Shown here: positions 1 through 9,059 of the stretch, piece by piece
Position numbering within the stretch: position 1 is the stretch's first letter
How the letters are laid out: the number at the start of each line of letters is the position of its first letter
NCBI GenBank assembly: GCA_964584315.1
Contig: CAZOZO010000004.1
Span: forward strand, 62,001-126,000
Length of the DNA: 64,000 nt
Source: CAXXOK01 sp964584315
GTDB lineage: Bacteria > Bacillota > Clostridia > Christensenellales > Aristaeellaceae
Reading direction: 5' to 3'
Translations under genes and position numbers: made by a program
The notes under the pieces: generated by a model
What the model saw: only the letters and a program-made list of their open reading frames with translations
Database searches by the model: none
What the model was told of the DNA's origin: nothing

Positions 1-1
1 G

Positions 2-91
2 CTGATCGCTCACGAAAGCCAGGCCGAGACCATCGCGGGCGGCGCTTACCCCGGCCTGCACGGCGAGAATTTCGAGATCGCGTACCGGTAA
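2..91 (+). CDS. C-terminal end of an unidentified protein (partial)
   Basis: An open frame enters from the left edge of the window and stops at TAA (89-91). It would encode the last 29 residues of a protein ending in NFEIAYR. The fragment is too short to assign a family. The strand and frame rest only on the absence of stops and on the terminator-containing gap that follows. It may be the end of a plus-strand gene convergent with the GH4 operon. Confidence 0.35.
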   Translation: MIAHESQAETIAGGAYPGLHGENFEIAYR

Positions 92-189
92 GCGCGCGCC
101 ATTGGGCAGACCGGATAACTTCGGGCGCGCCGCGCGGCGCTTTGCATCAGTGGTGACAACCGGCCGTGCGAGCCTGTCGAAAACTAAAA

Positions 190-236
190 AAACCGTACCC
201 ATGGCCTGACAGTAAGTCTGGCCATGGGTACGGTTT
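190..236 (-). terminator. Rho-independent terminator of the GH4/ABC operon
   Basis: A perfect 17-bp stem (190-206 with 220-236) closes a 13-nt loop. Read on the minus strand, the stem is followed by seven T residues, which fits termination of the operon whose last gene ends at 302. It may also act on transcripts arriving from the left edge. Confidence 0.85.
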
Positions 237-301
237 GCGTTTGAAAAGGGCAGGCGGATGGGACAACCGGGGCTGTGGCTGCTGCGAGCAGCCCCGAATC
301 C

Positions 302-1651
302 TTACCGGCAGCCCTCGTACCATGCCTTCATCTCGGCGTGGTAAGGCAGGTTCAGGATATCCTCAACGAGCCCTTCGGCCTGCGCGCGGCTGTGGCAGAA
401 CGGATCCATCATCACCAGATCGACCAGCAGGTTTTTGTCGCGGGTACGGATGGCCTCCAGCTCCATCTCCACGGGCGCGATGCGGTCGCGGTAGATGTAG
501 GCAAGGATGGGCTTGGGCAGCGCCTCGGTCGCCACAGGCTGGATGCCGCGGGCACTGACCAGCGCGGGTACTTCCACTTCAAAATCGGCGGGCAGGCCGG
601 GCACGGACAGCCGATCGTTCAAAACGTTCACGATCAGCACGCGCTCAATGTCGAAATACAGCGACTCGATCAGCGGGATCATCTGTTCATGCGAGGCCTG
701 CGTGCCTACCAGGTCGGCGGCCTTCACGCTTTGGTCGTACGCGGCGCGCTTGACCAGCCCCACGTTCCGGTTGCTCTCTTCAAAGTAGTTCTTGAACCAC
801 GTATCCGGGTCCTCGTTCCACTGCTTTTCCACGTCCGCGTCGGTGTGGTAGAACCAGCCCCACGCGCCGCCGCCGGGGTTGCCCGTATCGCCGATGGGGA
901 ACACCCCGTACCGCCTGTACATGTCCACCATCTTGGGGCCCAGACCGTCGGAGAACTTGCAGGTCTTGCCGTATTCGTCCGCCTGCGTGCGCACCCACTC
1001 GTCCACCAGCGGGAAGGCGTCCTTGCCCTCGTAGTGGAAGCGGTTGAGCCACACGAAATGGTTCACGCCCGGTATCTGGAAGGTCATCTTGCTGTGGTCG
1101 AGGCCCAGCTTGTCCGCAAGGTTGTACACGCCCGCGTAGCCGTGGCACAGGCCAACCAGCTTGGCCTCCGGGTACTTGCGCTTCAGGTAGGTGATGCCCG
1201 CCAGCACGGGGTTGGATACCATCACCAGCCACGCCTTGGGGCAGATGCGCATGGCGTCCAGCAGCACCTCTTCCATCAGGCGGAACTGGTAGAAGTTGAT
1301 CCAGAAGGCCTCGTCGTGCATGATGTGCAGGCTGCCGCCCCAGCGGAAGCCCCACTTCTTGCCCAGTTCCCAGCCCTCTTTCCAGCCCTTGTAGCCGCCC
1401 ACCAGCGCGGTGCAGATCACAAAATCCGCGTCCCGCATGCACTCTTCGCGGTCAAGGGTCTTGACGATGTTCAGGCTGATGCCCACTTCCCTGGAGAAGC
1501 GCTGGCACAGCGTGTAGGACGCATCCAGCCGCTCCGCGTCGATATCCATAAAGCAGATGGTGGCGCTGTGCAGGTTGGGCGTGAGGCACAGGTCCTTGAT
1601 CATGTTGAGGGAGAAGATACCGCTTCCGGCGCCGATAACCCCGATTTTCAT
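302..1651 (-). CDS. Family 4 glycoside hydrolase (NAD- and metal-dependent)
   Basis: This is a GH4 enzyme. The family cleaves alpha- or beta-glycosides in the cytoplasm by a redox mechanism that needs NAD+ and a divalent metal. A Rossmann-type GVIGAGS motif lies at the N-terminus, a SNPV motif follows, and the likely metal ligands are Cys169 (GLCHGYA) and His198 (PGVNHF). The CHG variant at the cysteine has been associated with alpha-glucuronidase-like members rather than CHSV galactosidases or CHEV glucosidases, so the substrate is uncertain. I prefer the second ATG (1651), which lies 6 nt after AGAGG; an in-frame ATG at 1657 would abut that site. It is the last gene of a binding protein-permease-permease-glycosidase series and presumably cleaves the imported sugar. 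It has no signal peptide. The length of 449 aa is normal for GH4. Confidence 0.88.
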   Translation of the reverse strand: MKIGVIGAGSGIFSLNMIKDLCLTPNLHSATICFMDIDAERLDASYTLCQRFSREVGISLNIVKTLDREECMRDADFVICTALVGGYKGWKEGWELGKKWGFRWGGSLHIMHDEAFWINFYQFRLMEEVLLDAMRICPKAWLVMVSNPVLAGITYLKRKYPEAKLVGLCHGYAGVYNLADKLGLDHSKMTFQIPGVNHFVWLNRFHYEGKDAFPLVDEWVRTQADEYGKTCKFSDGLGPKMVDMYRRYGVFPIGDTGNPGGGAWGWFYHTDADVEKQWNEDPDTWFKNYFEESNRNVGLVKRAAYDQSVKAADLVGTQASHEQMIPLIESLYFDIERVLIVNVLNDRLSVPGLPADFEVEVPALVSARGIQPVATEALPKPILAYIYRDRIAPVEMELEAIRTRDKNLLVDLVMMDPFCHSRAQAEGLVEDILNLPYHAEMKAWYEGCR

Positions 1652-1666
1652 GTGCATCCTCTTTTC

Positions 1667-2503
1667 TTACTTGATGGAGCCCACGGTGATGCCCTTGACG
1701 ATGAATTTGCTGAACACGATGTAGACCAGCAGCGGCGGCAGCGCGCTGAACGTGAGGCCAGCCAGCTGGTAGGGCGGGTCGCCGCCGCGCGAGTTCATCA
1801 GCGAAGCCAGTGCGACCATCACAGTACGCTTTTCCATCTTCTGGATCAAGATCATGGGGGTGAACAGGTCGTTGCTCGCACCCAAAAAGTTGAAGATGAT
1901 GTTGATGGCGATGGCCGCCATGCCCATGGGCACCACGATCTTGCGCACGATGCGGAAGTAGCCCGCGCCGTCGATGGTGGCGGCCTCGATCATCTCGTCG
2001 CTGATGCCGGAAAAACTGGTGGTCATCAGCAGGATGGTGCCGGGCAGCGACGTGGCCACGTACGCGATGATGACGGAGGTGAGCGTGTTGTTCAGGTGCA
2101 GGTCGCTCATCAGGTAGTAGAGCGGGATCATCGTGACCTGCGCGGGGATGAACATGGTGGAGATGATGAACAGGTACACCACCGTGCGCCCCGTAAACTT
2201 GAGCTTGGCAAACGCATAGCTGGCAAAGATGGCGATGAGCACCGATATCAGCACACTGGCGATGGCGATGGTGAACGTGTTGCCAAATGCGTCCAATATC
2301 TTGAAATTGCGGATGAGCAGGTTATAGTTGGTGAGGTCGAAGGCCTGTGGCAGGGCAAACGGCCCCTTGCGGTACTCGACCTTGGTTTTGAATGAGTTGC
2401 TGCCCATGAAAAAGATGGGGTAGAGGAACGATATGGCCAGCACCAAAAGCAGGAGGAACACCACCGCCTGCGTTAGCTTTTGCTTGACTGTTTTACTTCG
2501 CAC
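1667..2503 (-). CDS. CUT1 sugar ABC transporter permease (MalG type)
   Basis: An inner-membrane permease of the MalG/binding-protein-dependent transport family with about six hydrophobic segments. The EAA loop reads EAATIDGAGYFRIVRKIVVP and should dock the ATPase. I choose the GTG at 2503, which sits 7 nt after a GGGGGG ribosome site; a TTG at 2518 would overlap the upstream gene by 13 nt. It pairs with the permease just upstream (2506-3408) and the binding protein at 3640-4947. No ATP-binding subunit is encoded in this operon, so a shared MsmX/UgpC-like ATPase elsewhere is likely. Confidence 0.9.
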   Translation of the reverse strand: MRSKTVKQKLTQAVVFLLLLVLAISFLYPIFFMGSNSFKTKVEYRKGPFALPQAFDLTNYNLLIRNFKILDAFGNTFTIAIASVLISVLIAIFASYAFAKLKFTGRTVVYLFIISTMFIPAQVTMIPLYYLMSDLHLNNTLTSVIIAYVATSLPGTILLMTTSFSGISDEMIEAATIDGAGYFRIVRKIVVPMGMAAIAINIIFNFLGASNDLFTPMILIQKMEKRTVMVALASLMNSRGGDPPYQLAGLTFSALPPLLVYIVFSKFIVKGITVGSIK

Positions 2504-2505
2504 GC

Positions 2506-3408
2506 TCAATCCCCCCAATCGTTGGCACGGCTTGAGACGCGCATCTGAATGATGGTGAAGGTGAGCACGATGACCAGCAGGATCATCGCCAGCGCGGAGG
2601 CGTAGCCGGGGTTGCTGACCGAGCCGAAGGATTGCAGGTAGATCATGTAGTCGATGGTGGTGGTATCATACCCCGGGCCGCCCTTGGTCATGGAGAAGAT
2701 GTAGGGGAAGATGCCCGTGAACACCCAAATGACCGAGATGACGCACGAGTATTCGATGGTACGCCCCAGCATGGGCAGCGTCACCAGAAAAAACCGCTTC
2801 CAGAAGCCCGCGCCGTCGATCTGCGCGGCCTCGAACACGCTGGGCGATACCGACGCCAGCCCGCCCAGGCCCAGCATGGCCTGCCAGCCGATGTTGATCC
2901 ACACCAGGCAGAAGATGATGATGGCCACGGCGCTGACCGTGTTGCCCAGCCACTCGGTCTTGAGCGCGCCCAGCCCGATCTCCACCAAGATACGGTTGAT
3001 TGGGCCATTATACCCGAAAAAGATGGAGAATAGGTAGCCGATGACCAGCGCGGAGATGATCTGCGGGATGTAGAACACCACGCGGAAGAACTTCCAGCCC
3101 CACACCTCCTCGTACAGAAGCACGGCCACCAGGAGCCCCACGATCAGCTGGATGGGGATGAACAGCAGGAAGATGAGCGTGTTGCGCAGCAGCGTCCAAA
3201 ACTCGCTGCCGGTCAGGATGTGGATATAGTTGGCAAGGCCGATATTGTTGCCGGAACCGATGCCGGTCCAGTCGGTAAAGCTCTTTAAAAACCCGAACAC
3301 CAGCGGGTAGCCCCGCACGGCCAAAATGACCAGCAGCGCGGGCAGTACGGACAGCCAGCCCAGCCGGGCCGTGTGCCTTCGCAGGCGGGAGGAGTAACCT
3401 TTCACCAT
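2506..3408 (-). CDS. CUT1 sugar ABC transporter permease (MalF/UgpA type)
   Basis: A membrane permease with about six transmembrane segments and the EAA loop EAAQIDGAGFWKRFFLVTLP. The start is the ATG at 3408, preceded by GAGGTG; the open frame extends further upstream but loses membrane-protein character there. The stop codon lies 2 nt beyond the preferred GTG of the next permease, so the two are probably translationally coupled. It forms the heterodimeric channel with the following gene and receives sugar from the binding protein encoded upstream. Confidence 0.9.
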   Translation of the reverse strand: MVKGYSSRLRRHTARLGWLSVLPALLVILAVRGYPLVFGFLKSFTDWTGIGSGNNIGLANYIHILTGSEFWTLLRNTLIFLLFIPIQLIVGLLVAVLLYEEVWGWKFFRVVFYIPQIISALVIGYLFSIFFGYNGPINRILVEIGLGALKTEWLGNTVSAVAIIIFCLVWINIGWQAMLGLGGLASVSPSVFEAAQIDGAGFWKRFFLVTLPMLGRTIEYSCVISVIWVFTGIFPYIFSMTKGGPGYDTTTIDYMIYLQSFGSVSNPGYASALAMILLVIVLTFTIIQMRVSSRANDWGD

Positions 3409-3509
3409 GGCGGTTTCACCTCGTATCGACTTTCCTGCGCAGCGGCGAGGCCGGGGCGCAGCGGGTAACCGATGGTTTGAGCGTGCGGAAGAAACGAGGG
3501 CGGCTGAGT

Positions 3510-3612
3510 GCGGGCAAAGCTGCCCGCTCCGCCGCAGGCGGTGGAAGCGCGTCGCACGGCCGCGCCGCCACCGCCCACACGGGGCTCGCCAGCGACGGGA
3601 AATGGCTGGCGA
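3510..3612 (-). other. Intercistronic hairpins between binding-protein and permease genes
   Basis: Two stem-loops lie in the 231-bp gap. One has 8 bp (3586-3593 with 3605-3612, 11-nt loop) and the other 7 bp (3510-3516 with 3521-3527, 4-nt loop). Neither has a U-tract. Such structures commonly protect the 3' end of the binding-protein message or attenuate the permease genes. The function here is inferred from position. Confidence 0.45.
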
Positions 3613-3639
3613 AGAGGTCAAATCAACCGAAGGAGGGGA

Positions 3640-4947
3640 TTACTTGCCGGCAACTTCGGCAGCCTTCGCATCCAGCATGGCGGCGAAATCGGGCACGGTC
3701 ATCTTGCCGGTCAGCACCAGCGGGCTCTGCTTTTGCAGCTCGGCGTTCACATCGGGCACGGTGGAGTTATCGGCCCAGAACACGTAGTTCTGCGCGGCCA
3801 CAAACTCCTGGTAGAACGCCCCGGTTTCCTTGATGCCCAGATCGGCAGCGCCGATATCGGTGCGCAGGGCCATCTTGGACTGCGCCTTGTTGATGGCGGT
3901 CATGTTCTCCTTATTGGACAGGAAGGAGAGGAACGAGACGGCCAAATCCTGGTTGGGGCTTGCCTTGGAAACGACCAGCGCCTGACCGGGGCCGCCGATG
4001 CAGGTGTTGCTGATCTTGACCTTGCCGCCAATATCGGGCGGGTTCAGGAAGCCCACGTTCTCCTCGCCGAGGCCTTCGATGGCGGCGGAGGTGTTCCAGT
4101 TGCCGGTGGCGATCAGGGCGGTGTTGCCCTCCAGGAAATACTCAATGGGGCTCTGGATGGTGGCGTAGTCGGTATTCACATAGCCCTTGGCGTACAGGTC
4201 CGCGCCGGTCTGCATGGCGGTCAGGAAGCCCTGATCGTCCGCATACTTGGTCAGGCCCTGGCTGTTGGAGGCCACGCGGTCGCTGCCAGAGGCCTGCACC
4301 CACCACGTGGCATACGCCACGAAGAACGCTTCGCCCCAGCCGCCGTCGCCCGCCACGATGGGCAGGTAACCGGCAGTCTTGATGGTTTCCATATCCGCCA
4401 TGAACTGATCGACGGTCTTGGGCGGGTTCGCGTCATAATCCAGCCCGCACGCGGCCAGCACCTGCTTGTTATACAGGAAGCCGCACACCTCGTTGCCGCT
4501 GGCCGGGTAGGCGATGATGGGGTTGCCAGCCTTGAAGTCCAGCGTCATGATGTCCCAGCCGAGGATCTTGTCTTTATCGTCCTGCGGGATCTTGTCGGTC
4601 AGGTCCGCCACGATGTCCTTCATCTCAAAGAGCTGCTGACCGGCCCACACGTTCACGATATCGGGGCTGTCTGCACCGGTGGACGCTGCCTTGAAGGTCT
4701 GCATCATGGCGATCTGATCCGGGAAGAACGCGATCTCCACCTTCACGCCGGGGTTTTGCTGTTCAAACTGTGCGGCGATCTTGCTGATGGTCCATTCTTC
4801 CTGCGGCAGCTTCTGATCCGCATCCGCGACCAGCGCGTTGGCAACCCACACCAGCAGCTTGGCATCCTCGGCGGATGCGCTTGCGCCAAAGGAGAACACA
4901 CCCAGCACCAGTACCAGCACCAAACTTAGCGACAATACCTTCCTCAT
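3640..4947 (-). CDS. Extracellular sugar-binding protein of a CUT1 ABC transporter
   Basis: A family 1 solute-binding protein of 435 aa. Residues 1-26 form a signal peptide (MRKVLSL, hydrophobic core, ASASA before EDAK) with a signal-peptidase-I site and no lipobox cysteine, which is unusual for a Gram-positive binding protein. The mature part has typical SBP features such as the FLEGNTALIATGNWNTSA segment. The start is the ATG at 4947 after GAAGGG. It lies upstream of two permease genes and a GH4 gene, and downstream of the kinase/isomerase genes, so it should capture the substrate of this operon. Confidence 0.9.
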   Translation of the reverse strand: MRKVLSLSLVLVLVLGVFSFGASASAEDAKLLVWVANALVADADQKLPQEEWTISKIAAQFEQQNPGVKVEIAFFPDQIAMMQTFKAASTGADSPDIVNVWAGQQLFEMKDIVADLTDKIPQDDKDKILGWDIMTLDFKAGNPIIAYPASGNEVCGFLYNKQVLAACGLDYDANPPKTVDQFMADMETIKTAGYLPIVAGDGGWGEAFFVAYATWWVQASGSDRVASNSQGLTKYADDQGFLTAMQTGADLYAKGYVNTDYATIQSPIEYFLEGNTALIATGNWNTSAAIEGLGEENVGFLNPPDIGGKVKISNTCIGGPGQALVVSKASPNQDLAVSFLSFLSNKENMTAINKAQSKMALRTDIGAADLGIKETGAFYQEFVAAQNYVFWADNSTVPDVNAELQKQSPLVLTGKMTVPDFAAMLDAKAAEVAGK

Positions 4948-5035
4948 GATAGACCCTTCTTTCTTGGATTTTGCACCCGTCGTTCGCGACGGACGCCTTA
5001 TGTTTTCCGCGCCGCGCGCGGTAAGAAACGGTGGG

Positions 5036-5530
5036 TCATTCGCCAACGATCTGTACCCGCACGGTGCGTTCGCGGGCGCGTACCTGATCGAAGTCCGCAA
5101 AATAGATGCGGCCAAACTCGCCCAGCGTGAGCTGCCCATCCACCACGGGGATGGACTCGGAGCGCCCCAGCATCACGCTGCGCAGGTGTGCGTCGGTATT
5201 GAGGCTCCACCACGGCTCCTCGGCGCGCTGCTCCTTGGCGATCTTGATGTGCAGGGGGCCGGGGTGGCCGTACTGGCCCTCGGTCTCGCAGGTGGGGAAC
5301 AGCCTGCCAAGGCCGTTGACCAAATCCTGAAGCACCAGCTGCGTGCCGTAGAAATTGACGTCGTCGCTCTGCTCCTGAATGAGCACCGAGCACGTCGTGT
5401 GCTGGGAAAACACCACGCAGATGCCGCTCTGGATGCCGGACTCCCGCACGGCGGCGGTCACGCGGTCCGTCACGTCATGAAAGGTGGGGCGGGTATCGGA
5501 CTGGACAGGGAACGTCTTATGAAATACCAT
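5036..5530 (-). CDS. UPF0047/YjbQ family protein, copy 1
   Basis: A 164-aa member of UPF0047 (YjbQ). The family hallmarks are visible: SQHTTCSVLIQE, LNTDAHLRSVMLGRS and GQLTLGEFGRIYFADFD. The conserved histidines suggest a ligand or metal site. E. coli YjbQ shows weak thiamine-phosphate synthase activity, but the physiological role of the family is unclear. The ATG at 5530 follows GGAGGG by 7 nt. A second copy (8562-9059) lies in the same operon, so the two flank the AraA-like isomerase and the FGGY kinase. That placement suggests a role in the sugar pathway, which is inference. Confidence 0.88.
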   Translation of the reverse strand: MVFHKTFPVQSDTRPTFHDVTDRVTAAVRESGIQSGICVVFSQHTTCSVLIQEQSDDVNFYGTQLVLQDLVNGLGRLFPTCETEGQYGHPGPLHIKIAKEQRAEEPWWSLNTDAHLRSVMLGRSESIPVVDGQLTLGEFGRIYFADFDQVRARERTVRVQIVGE

Positions 5531-5599
5531 GGGTGATCCCTCCAACGGTTTGATAGGCAATAAGGGCGGCGCAGCAGGCGGGAACGCACGCGGCGGGGA

Positions 5600-7000
5600 T
5601 TAGCAAATCTCCACCAGTTCGATATCCAGCATGGCGCAGAGCATCTTCCAGCGCGGGCGCACATCGCCCAGATTGATCACCTCGTGGTGCGTGCCGCCCG
5701 CGGCCAGCCACGTTTCCACGCAGCGCTCGATGCCCGCGTCCGGCCGCCAGAAGAAGTAGGGCATCTCGCAGCCGGTCAGGTCGCTCTTGGGCAAAATGTC
5801 GCCCATGGCCAGCACGAGGCGAAACTTGCCGCCCCCCGCGTACATCAGCGAGGTGAGCGTGGCACGGCCCGGCTCTGGCGTAAAGATATGCGTGGGCGGG
5901 TTTGCAAGGCCGCCTTCGCCAAGGTAACGGTCGATCAGCCGCACCTTTTTGTCCTTGCGGTGCGTCGCCCAGTTGCCCTCGCCTGCATGGCAGAAGATGA
6001 TGGCCTGCTTGGCAAAATCCATGGTGTACATCTCGGTGAAGTTGGCGTCGTTCTGCCCCAGCGCGTGGGCGGCGGCCACCATGCTGGCGCACATGTAGTC
6101 GCCCTCGGCGGCGTAGCCGTAGCCGTCCGCCAGCAGGTTGCTGGCGGCGTACAGGGGCAGCTGCCGGAAGCGTCCGTCATCCGCAAACTGATCAAAGTGC
6201 GCGGTGTAGGCGGCGTAGCCCTTTTCCTCCAGATAGTCCCTGAAGGCGAAGTACATGCGCACGGCTTCTGCGTGGGCCTCGTAGCCAAGGTTGGGGTCTA
6301 CGTCGTGCTGCGCCTTGTCCAGCGCGATCTGCGCGTCGATGCGCGCCTGCGTGACCTTGGCCATGCGCGAGGCGATAGAGCCGATGGTGTCGTGGCATAC
6401 CTCCGGCCCGATCTGGCGGGTGAAGGCGTATTCGTCAGTCAGGATATCGCCCATGCCGCACATGCGCGAGAATGCGGCGGTGCGCATCCCCTTGAGCACG
6501 GTGCGGGCATAACAGGCCTTGGCAAAGTCGCCGATAAAGGTAAGGAATCGCTGGCTGTGGCGGTTGCCCGCGAAAAACTGGCAGGGCGTGCCGCTCTTGG
6601 CAATGATGTTGGCATTGTCCTGCGCGCCGTGGATGCCCTGGTTGACCGTCAGGTCGAGCTCCACCCAATTGTCGAGCACTTCCTGATCCGGCTGCACTAC
6701 GGCCAGCGCGATTGGCAGGCGGTTGTTTTCCAATGCGCGGGTCAGGTATGCGCCCTGCGAGTAGGCCAGCAGTACGACCACCATGCCGTCCACTTCCTGC
6801 GCGTTGTAGCCTTTCACAAGCGCTTCGATGGCCTCGCGGTTCAGGCCCACGCCGTCGAAAACCACATCTGCAACGGGGGACATGGTTTGGATCAGTTCAT
6901 GGGCGTAGCGGGTCTGCCGTTCGATGATGCCGGGAAAAACGGACTCGTACCCCTCGGTCATCAACCCGAGCAGGGCAAGGCGGGGTTTGCGGAGTGCCAT
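5600..7000 (-). CDS. L-fucose/L-arabinose isomerase family protein (AraA-like)
   Basis: A 466-aa protein of the L-arabinose/L-fucose isomerase fold. These enzymes convert aldoses to ketoses in the cytoplasm with a divalent metal. Recognisable AraA-like blocks are GIHGAQDNANII, a CHAGEGNW segment that should carry a metal-binding glutamate, and GGTHHEVINLGD near the C-terminus, resembling the AraA histidine region. The start is the ATG at 7000 behind AAGGAAG; the longer open frame upstream overlaps the kinase gene in another frame. The kinase stop lies 5 nt before this start, so the isomerase and kinase probably act in sequence. The true substrate cannot be read from sequence. Confidence 0.8.
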   Translation of the reverse strand: MALRKPRLALLGLMTEGYESVFPGIIERQTRYAHELIQTMSPVADVVFDGVGLNREAIEALVKGYNAQEVDGMVVVLLAYSQGAYLTRALENNRLPIALAVVQPDQEVLDNWVELDLTVNQGIHGAQDNANIIAKSGTPCQFFAGNRHSQRFLTFIGDFAKACYARTVLKGMRTAAFSRMCGMGDILTDEYAFTRQIGPEVCHDTIGSIASRMAKVTQARIDAQIALDKAQHDVDPNLGYEAHAEAVRMYFAFRDYLEEKGYAAYTAHFDQFADDGRFRQLPLYAASNLLADGYGYAAEGDYMCASMVAAAHALGQNDANFTEMYTMDFAKQAIIFCHAGEGNWATHRKDKKVRLIDRYLGEGGLANPPTHIFTPEPGRATLTSLMYAGGGKFRLVLAMGDILPKSDLTGCEMPYFFWRPDAGIERCVETWLAAGGTHHEVINLGDVRPRWKMLCAMLDIELVEIC

Positions 7001-7005
7001 GGAAT

Positions 7006-8508
7006 TCACGCTTCCTTTCCGTGCTGAAACAGCGGCGCAAATTGCCGGTACATGCGCAGGTACCGGGCATAGCCAACGTCGTAGGCGGCTTCGTCCGTCG
7101 CGTTGGGGGTATAGGCATCGCACGCGGTCAGCTTGCCCGCGGCGGCCTGAAGGCTCGGGAATACCCCTGTTGCCAAACCACCCAGCATGGCCGCGCCAAG
7201 CGACGTGGTCTCCTGATCTTGCAGGGTCTCGATCGCCGTGTGGCAAATGCTGGCCTTGATGCCGCACCACAGCGCGCTCTTGGCGCCGCCGCCCAGCGAG
7301 ATGACCTTGGCGGGGGCAAGGCCCATCTGCGCAAGGCTCTCACGCAGCATGTAGCCAACACCCTCCATGATGGCGCGGATGAAGCACCCGCGCGTCGCGT
7401 CCAGCCCAACGCCAAAGAACACACCGCGCGCGCCCTCGTCCACCACTGGAAACTGCATGCCTGTCATGTGGGGGAACAGCGCGACACCACGGCTTAAAGC
7501 CGGTTCGCGCGCAGCCAGCTCGTTCATGCGGTCGAATACGTCGCCACCCTGCGCGACCAGATCGGGGCAAAACTCGTTGCGGAACCACTTGTATGCGATG
7601 CCCGCCGTCTGGTTGATAACGATCTTGAGCAGCTTGCCGGGTACGGCGTGGCTGTAATAGGTGACGGGCGACCATGCCGGAAACTCGCCCTTGTCCACCG
7701 TGGCGGCGATGGCCTGACAGGTGCCGGTGGTCTCGGTCACGATATCGCCGCCGATATTGCCCGAGCCGATGGCGGAGGCCACCTGATCCATTGCGCCGGT
7801 GGTGACCAGCGTGCCCGTGGTGAGGCCCAGCGCCGCCGCCGCATAAGCGGTCAGGGGGCCCACCGGCGTGCCGGAGGGGCGGATGGCCGGTATCTTAGCT
7901 ACGTCCAGTCCGCACAGTTGCAGCATCTCCCGCCACAGCCCGTCGGTCTGGATATCGAGGTAGCCGGTGGTGCACAGCACGGCGGGGTTGCTTACAAACT
8001 GGCCGGACAGGCGGTGAACCAGATAGTCCTCCAGCAGCAAAAACCGATGCGCGCCCGCGTACACGTCCGGCAGGTTGTTTTTGAACCACAATAGCTTTGC
8101 CAGTGGGGTAAAGCCGTTCACCTCCGGCAGGCCGGTGCGGCGGTAGAGATCCAGCCTGTCCACCCGCCCGCCGATCCACGCGGCCTCCGCCTTGGCGCGC
8201 CCGTCGAGCCACACCACGGCGCGGTGCAGGGGCATGCCCTGCGCGTCGACGGGGATCAGCGTTTCGCCCTGCGTGGCGCAGGTCACGGTCAGCACATCGT
8301 AGGGGGATATGCCTGCCTGCTGCATTGCGGCGCGCACGGCGGCGCAGGCGTTTTGCCAGTAGGTTTCGGGCTCCAGCTCCACCTGATCGGGCGCGGGGGT
8401 GAGCAGCTCATACTCGCGGATGACGAGGGCGACCGCGTCCAGCGCCTGTGAGAACACGCCCGCCTTGACCGCCGTGGTGCCCACATCCAGCGTGACAAAA
8501 TACTTCAT
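7006..8508 (-). CDS. FGGY family carbohydrate kinase
   Basis: A 500-aa sugar kinase of the FGGY family (xylulokinase/glycerol kinase group), which phosphorylates a keto-sugar or polyol with ATP. The N-terminal phosphate loop VTLDVGTTAVKAGVFS and the C-terminal ISLGGGAKSALW nucleotide-binding block are both present, so the protein looks intact. The start is the ATG at 8508 behind AAGGAG. It lies directly upstream of the AraA-like isomerase and downstream of UPF0047 copy 2. The natural reading is isomerase then kinase acting on the sugar released by GH4, but the substrate is unassigned. Confidence 0.88.
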   Translation of the reverse strand: MKYFVTLDVGTTAVKAGVFSQALDAVALVIREYELLTPAPDQVELEPETYWQNACAAVRAAMQQAGISPYDVLTVTCATQGETLIPVDAQGMPLHRAVVWLDGRAKAEAAWIGGRVDRLDLYRRTGLPEVNGFTPLAKLLWFKNNLPDVYAGAHRFLLLEDYLVHRLSGQFVSNPAVLCTTGYLDIQTDGLWREMLQLCGLDVAKIPAIRPSGTPVGPLTAYAAAALGLTTGTLVTTGAMDQVASAIGSGNIGGDIVTETTGTCQAIAATVDKGEFPAWSPVTYYSHAVPGKLLKIVINQTAGIAYKWFRNEFCPDLVAQGGDVFDRMNELAAREPALSRGVALFPHMTGMQFPVVDEGARGVFFGVGLDATRGCFIRAIMEGVGYMLRESLAQMGLAPAKVISLGGGAKSALWCGIKASICHTAIETLQDQETTSLGAAMLGGLATGVFPSLQAAAGKLTACDAYTPNATDEAAYDVGYARYLRMYRQFAPLFQHGKEA

Positions 8509-8561
8509 GCGCAGCTCCTTTGGCTCCGTTTTGCCACCGCACTCAGCGGCGGCTGGCAACA

Positions 8562-9059
8562 CTATTCGCCGATGATCTGCACCTGCACCTGTCGCGTGCG
8601 CGCGCAGGTCTGGTCAAAATCCACAAAGTAGATGTGGCCGAACTGGCCCAAGTCCAGCTGCCCGTCCGCCACGACGATGGTCTCGCTGCGGCCCAGCATG
8701 GCGGAGCGCAGGTGCGCGTCGGTGTTCAGGGTCTGGGGCTTATCCTCGCCGTGCTCGGCGGAGAAGCGCGTCAGTTCCGGGCCGGGGTGCATGTACTGCC
8801 CTTCTTTGCGGCAGGTGGGAACGATCTCCTCAAACACATCCACAAGGTCCTGCTGCAAATACTCAAGCCCAGTGTACGTCAGGTCGAAGGAGCACTCCTG
8901 AATCATGACCGAGCAGGTGGTGTGGTGGGAATAGACCACGCAGATGCCGTTTTGGATGCCGCTGCGCGCGACGATCTCATGTACCTTCTCCGTGACGGTA
9001 TGGAAGGTGGGGCGCATGCCCGTGGAGGTGACGTGAAAGGATTCGCGTACCGTTTTCAT
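8562..9059 (-). CDS. UPF0047/YjbQ family protein, copy 2
   Basis: A 165-aa UPF0047 protein, clearly paralogous to the one at 5036-5530: SHHTTCSVMIQE, LNTDAHLRSAMLGRSE and GQLDLGQFGHIYFVDFD align without gaps. The ATG at 9059 lies 6 nt after GGGAGG and overlaps the stop of the TIM-like gene by 4 nt (ATGA), so the two are translationally coupled. Two divergent copies in one operon suggest different ligands or a hetero-oligomer. The biochemical function is unknown. Confidence 0.88.
   Translation of the reverse strand: MKTVRESFHVTSTGMRPTFHTVTEKVHEIVARSGIQNGICVVYSHHTTCSVMIQECSFDLTYTGLEYLQQDLVDVFEEIVPTCRKEGQYMHPGPELTRFSAEHGEDKPQTLNTDAHLRSAMLGRSETIVVADGQLDLGQFGHIYFVDFDQTCARTRQVQVQIIGE

Noticed and set aside
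275..2395. A 706-codon plus-strand open frame opposite the GH4 and permease genes
   Set aside because: It is antisense to two clear genes and is His/Val/Gln-rich without domains, an effect of high GC and codon bias in the opposite strand.
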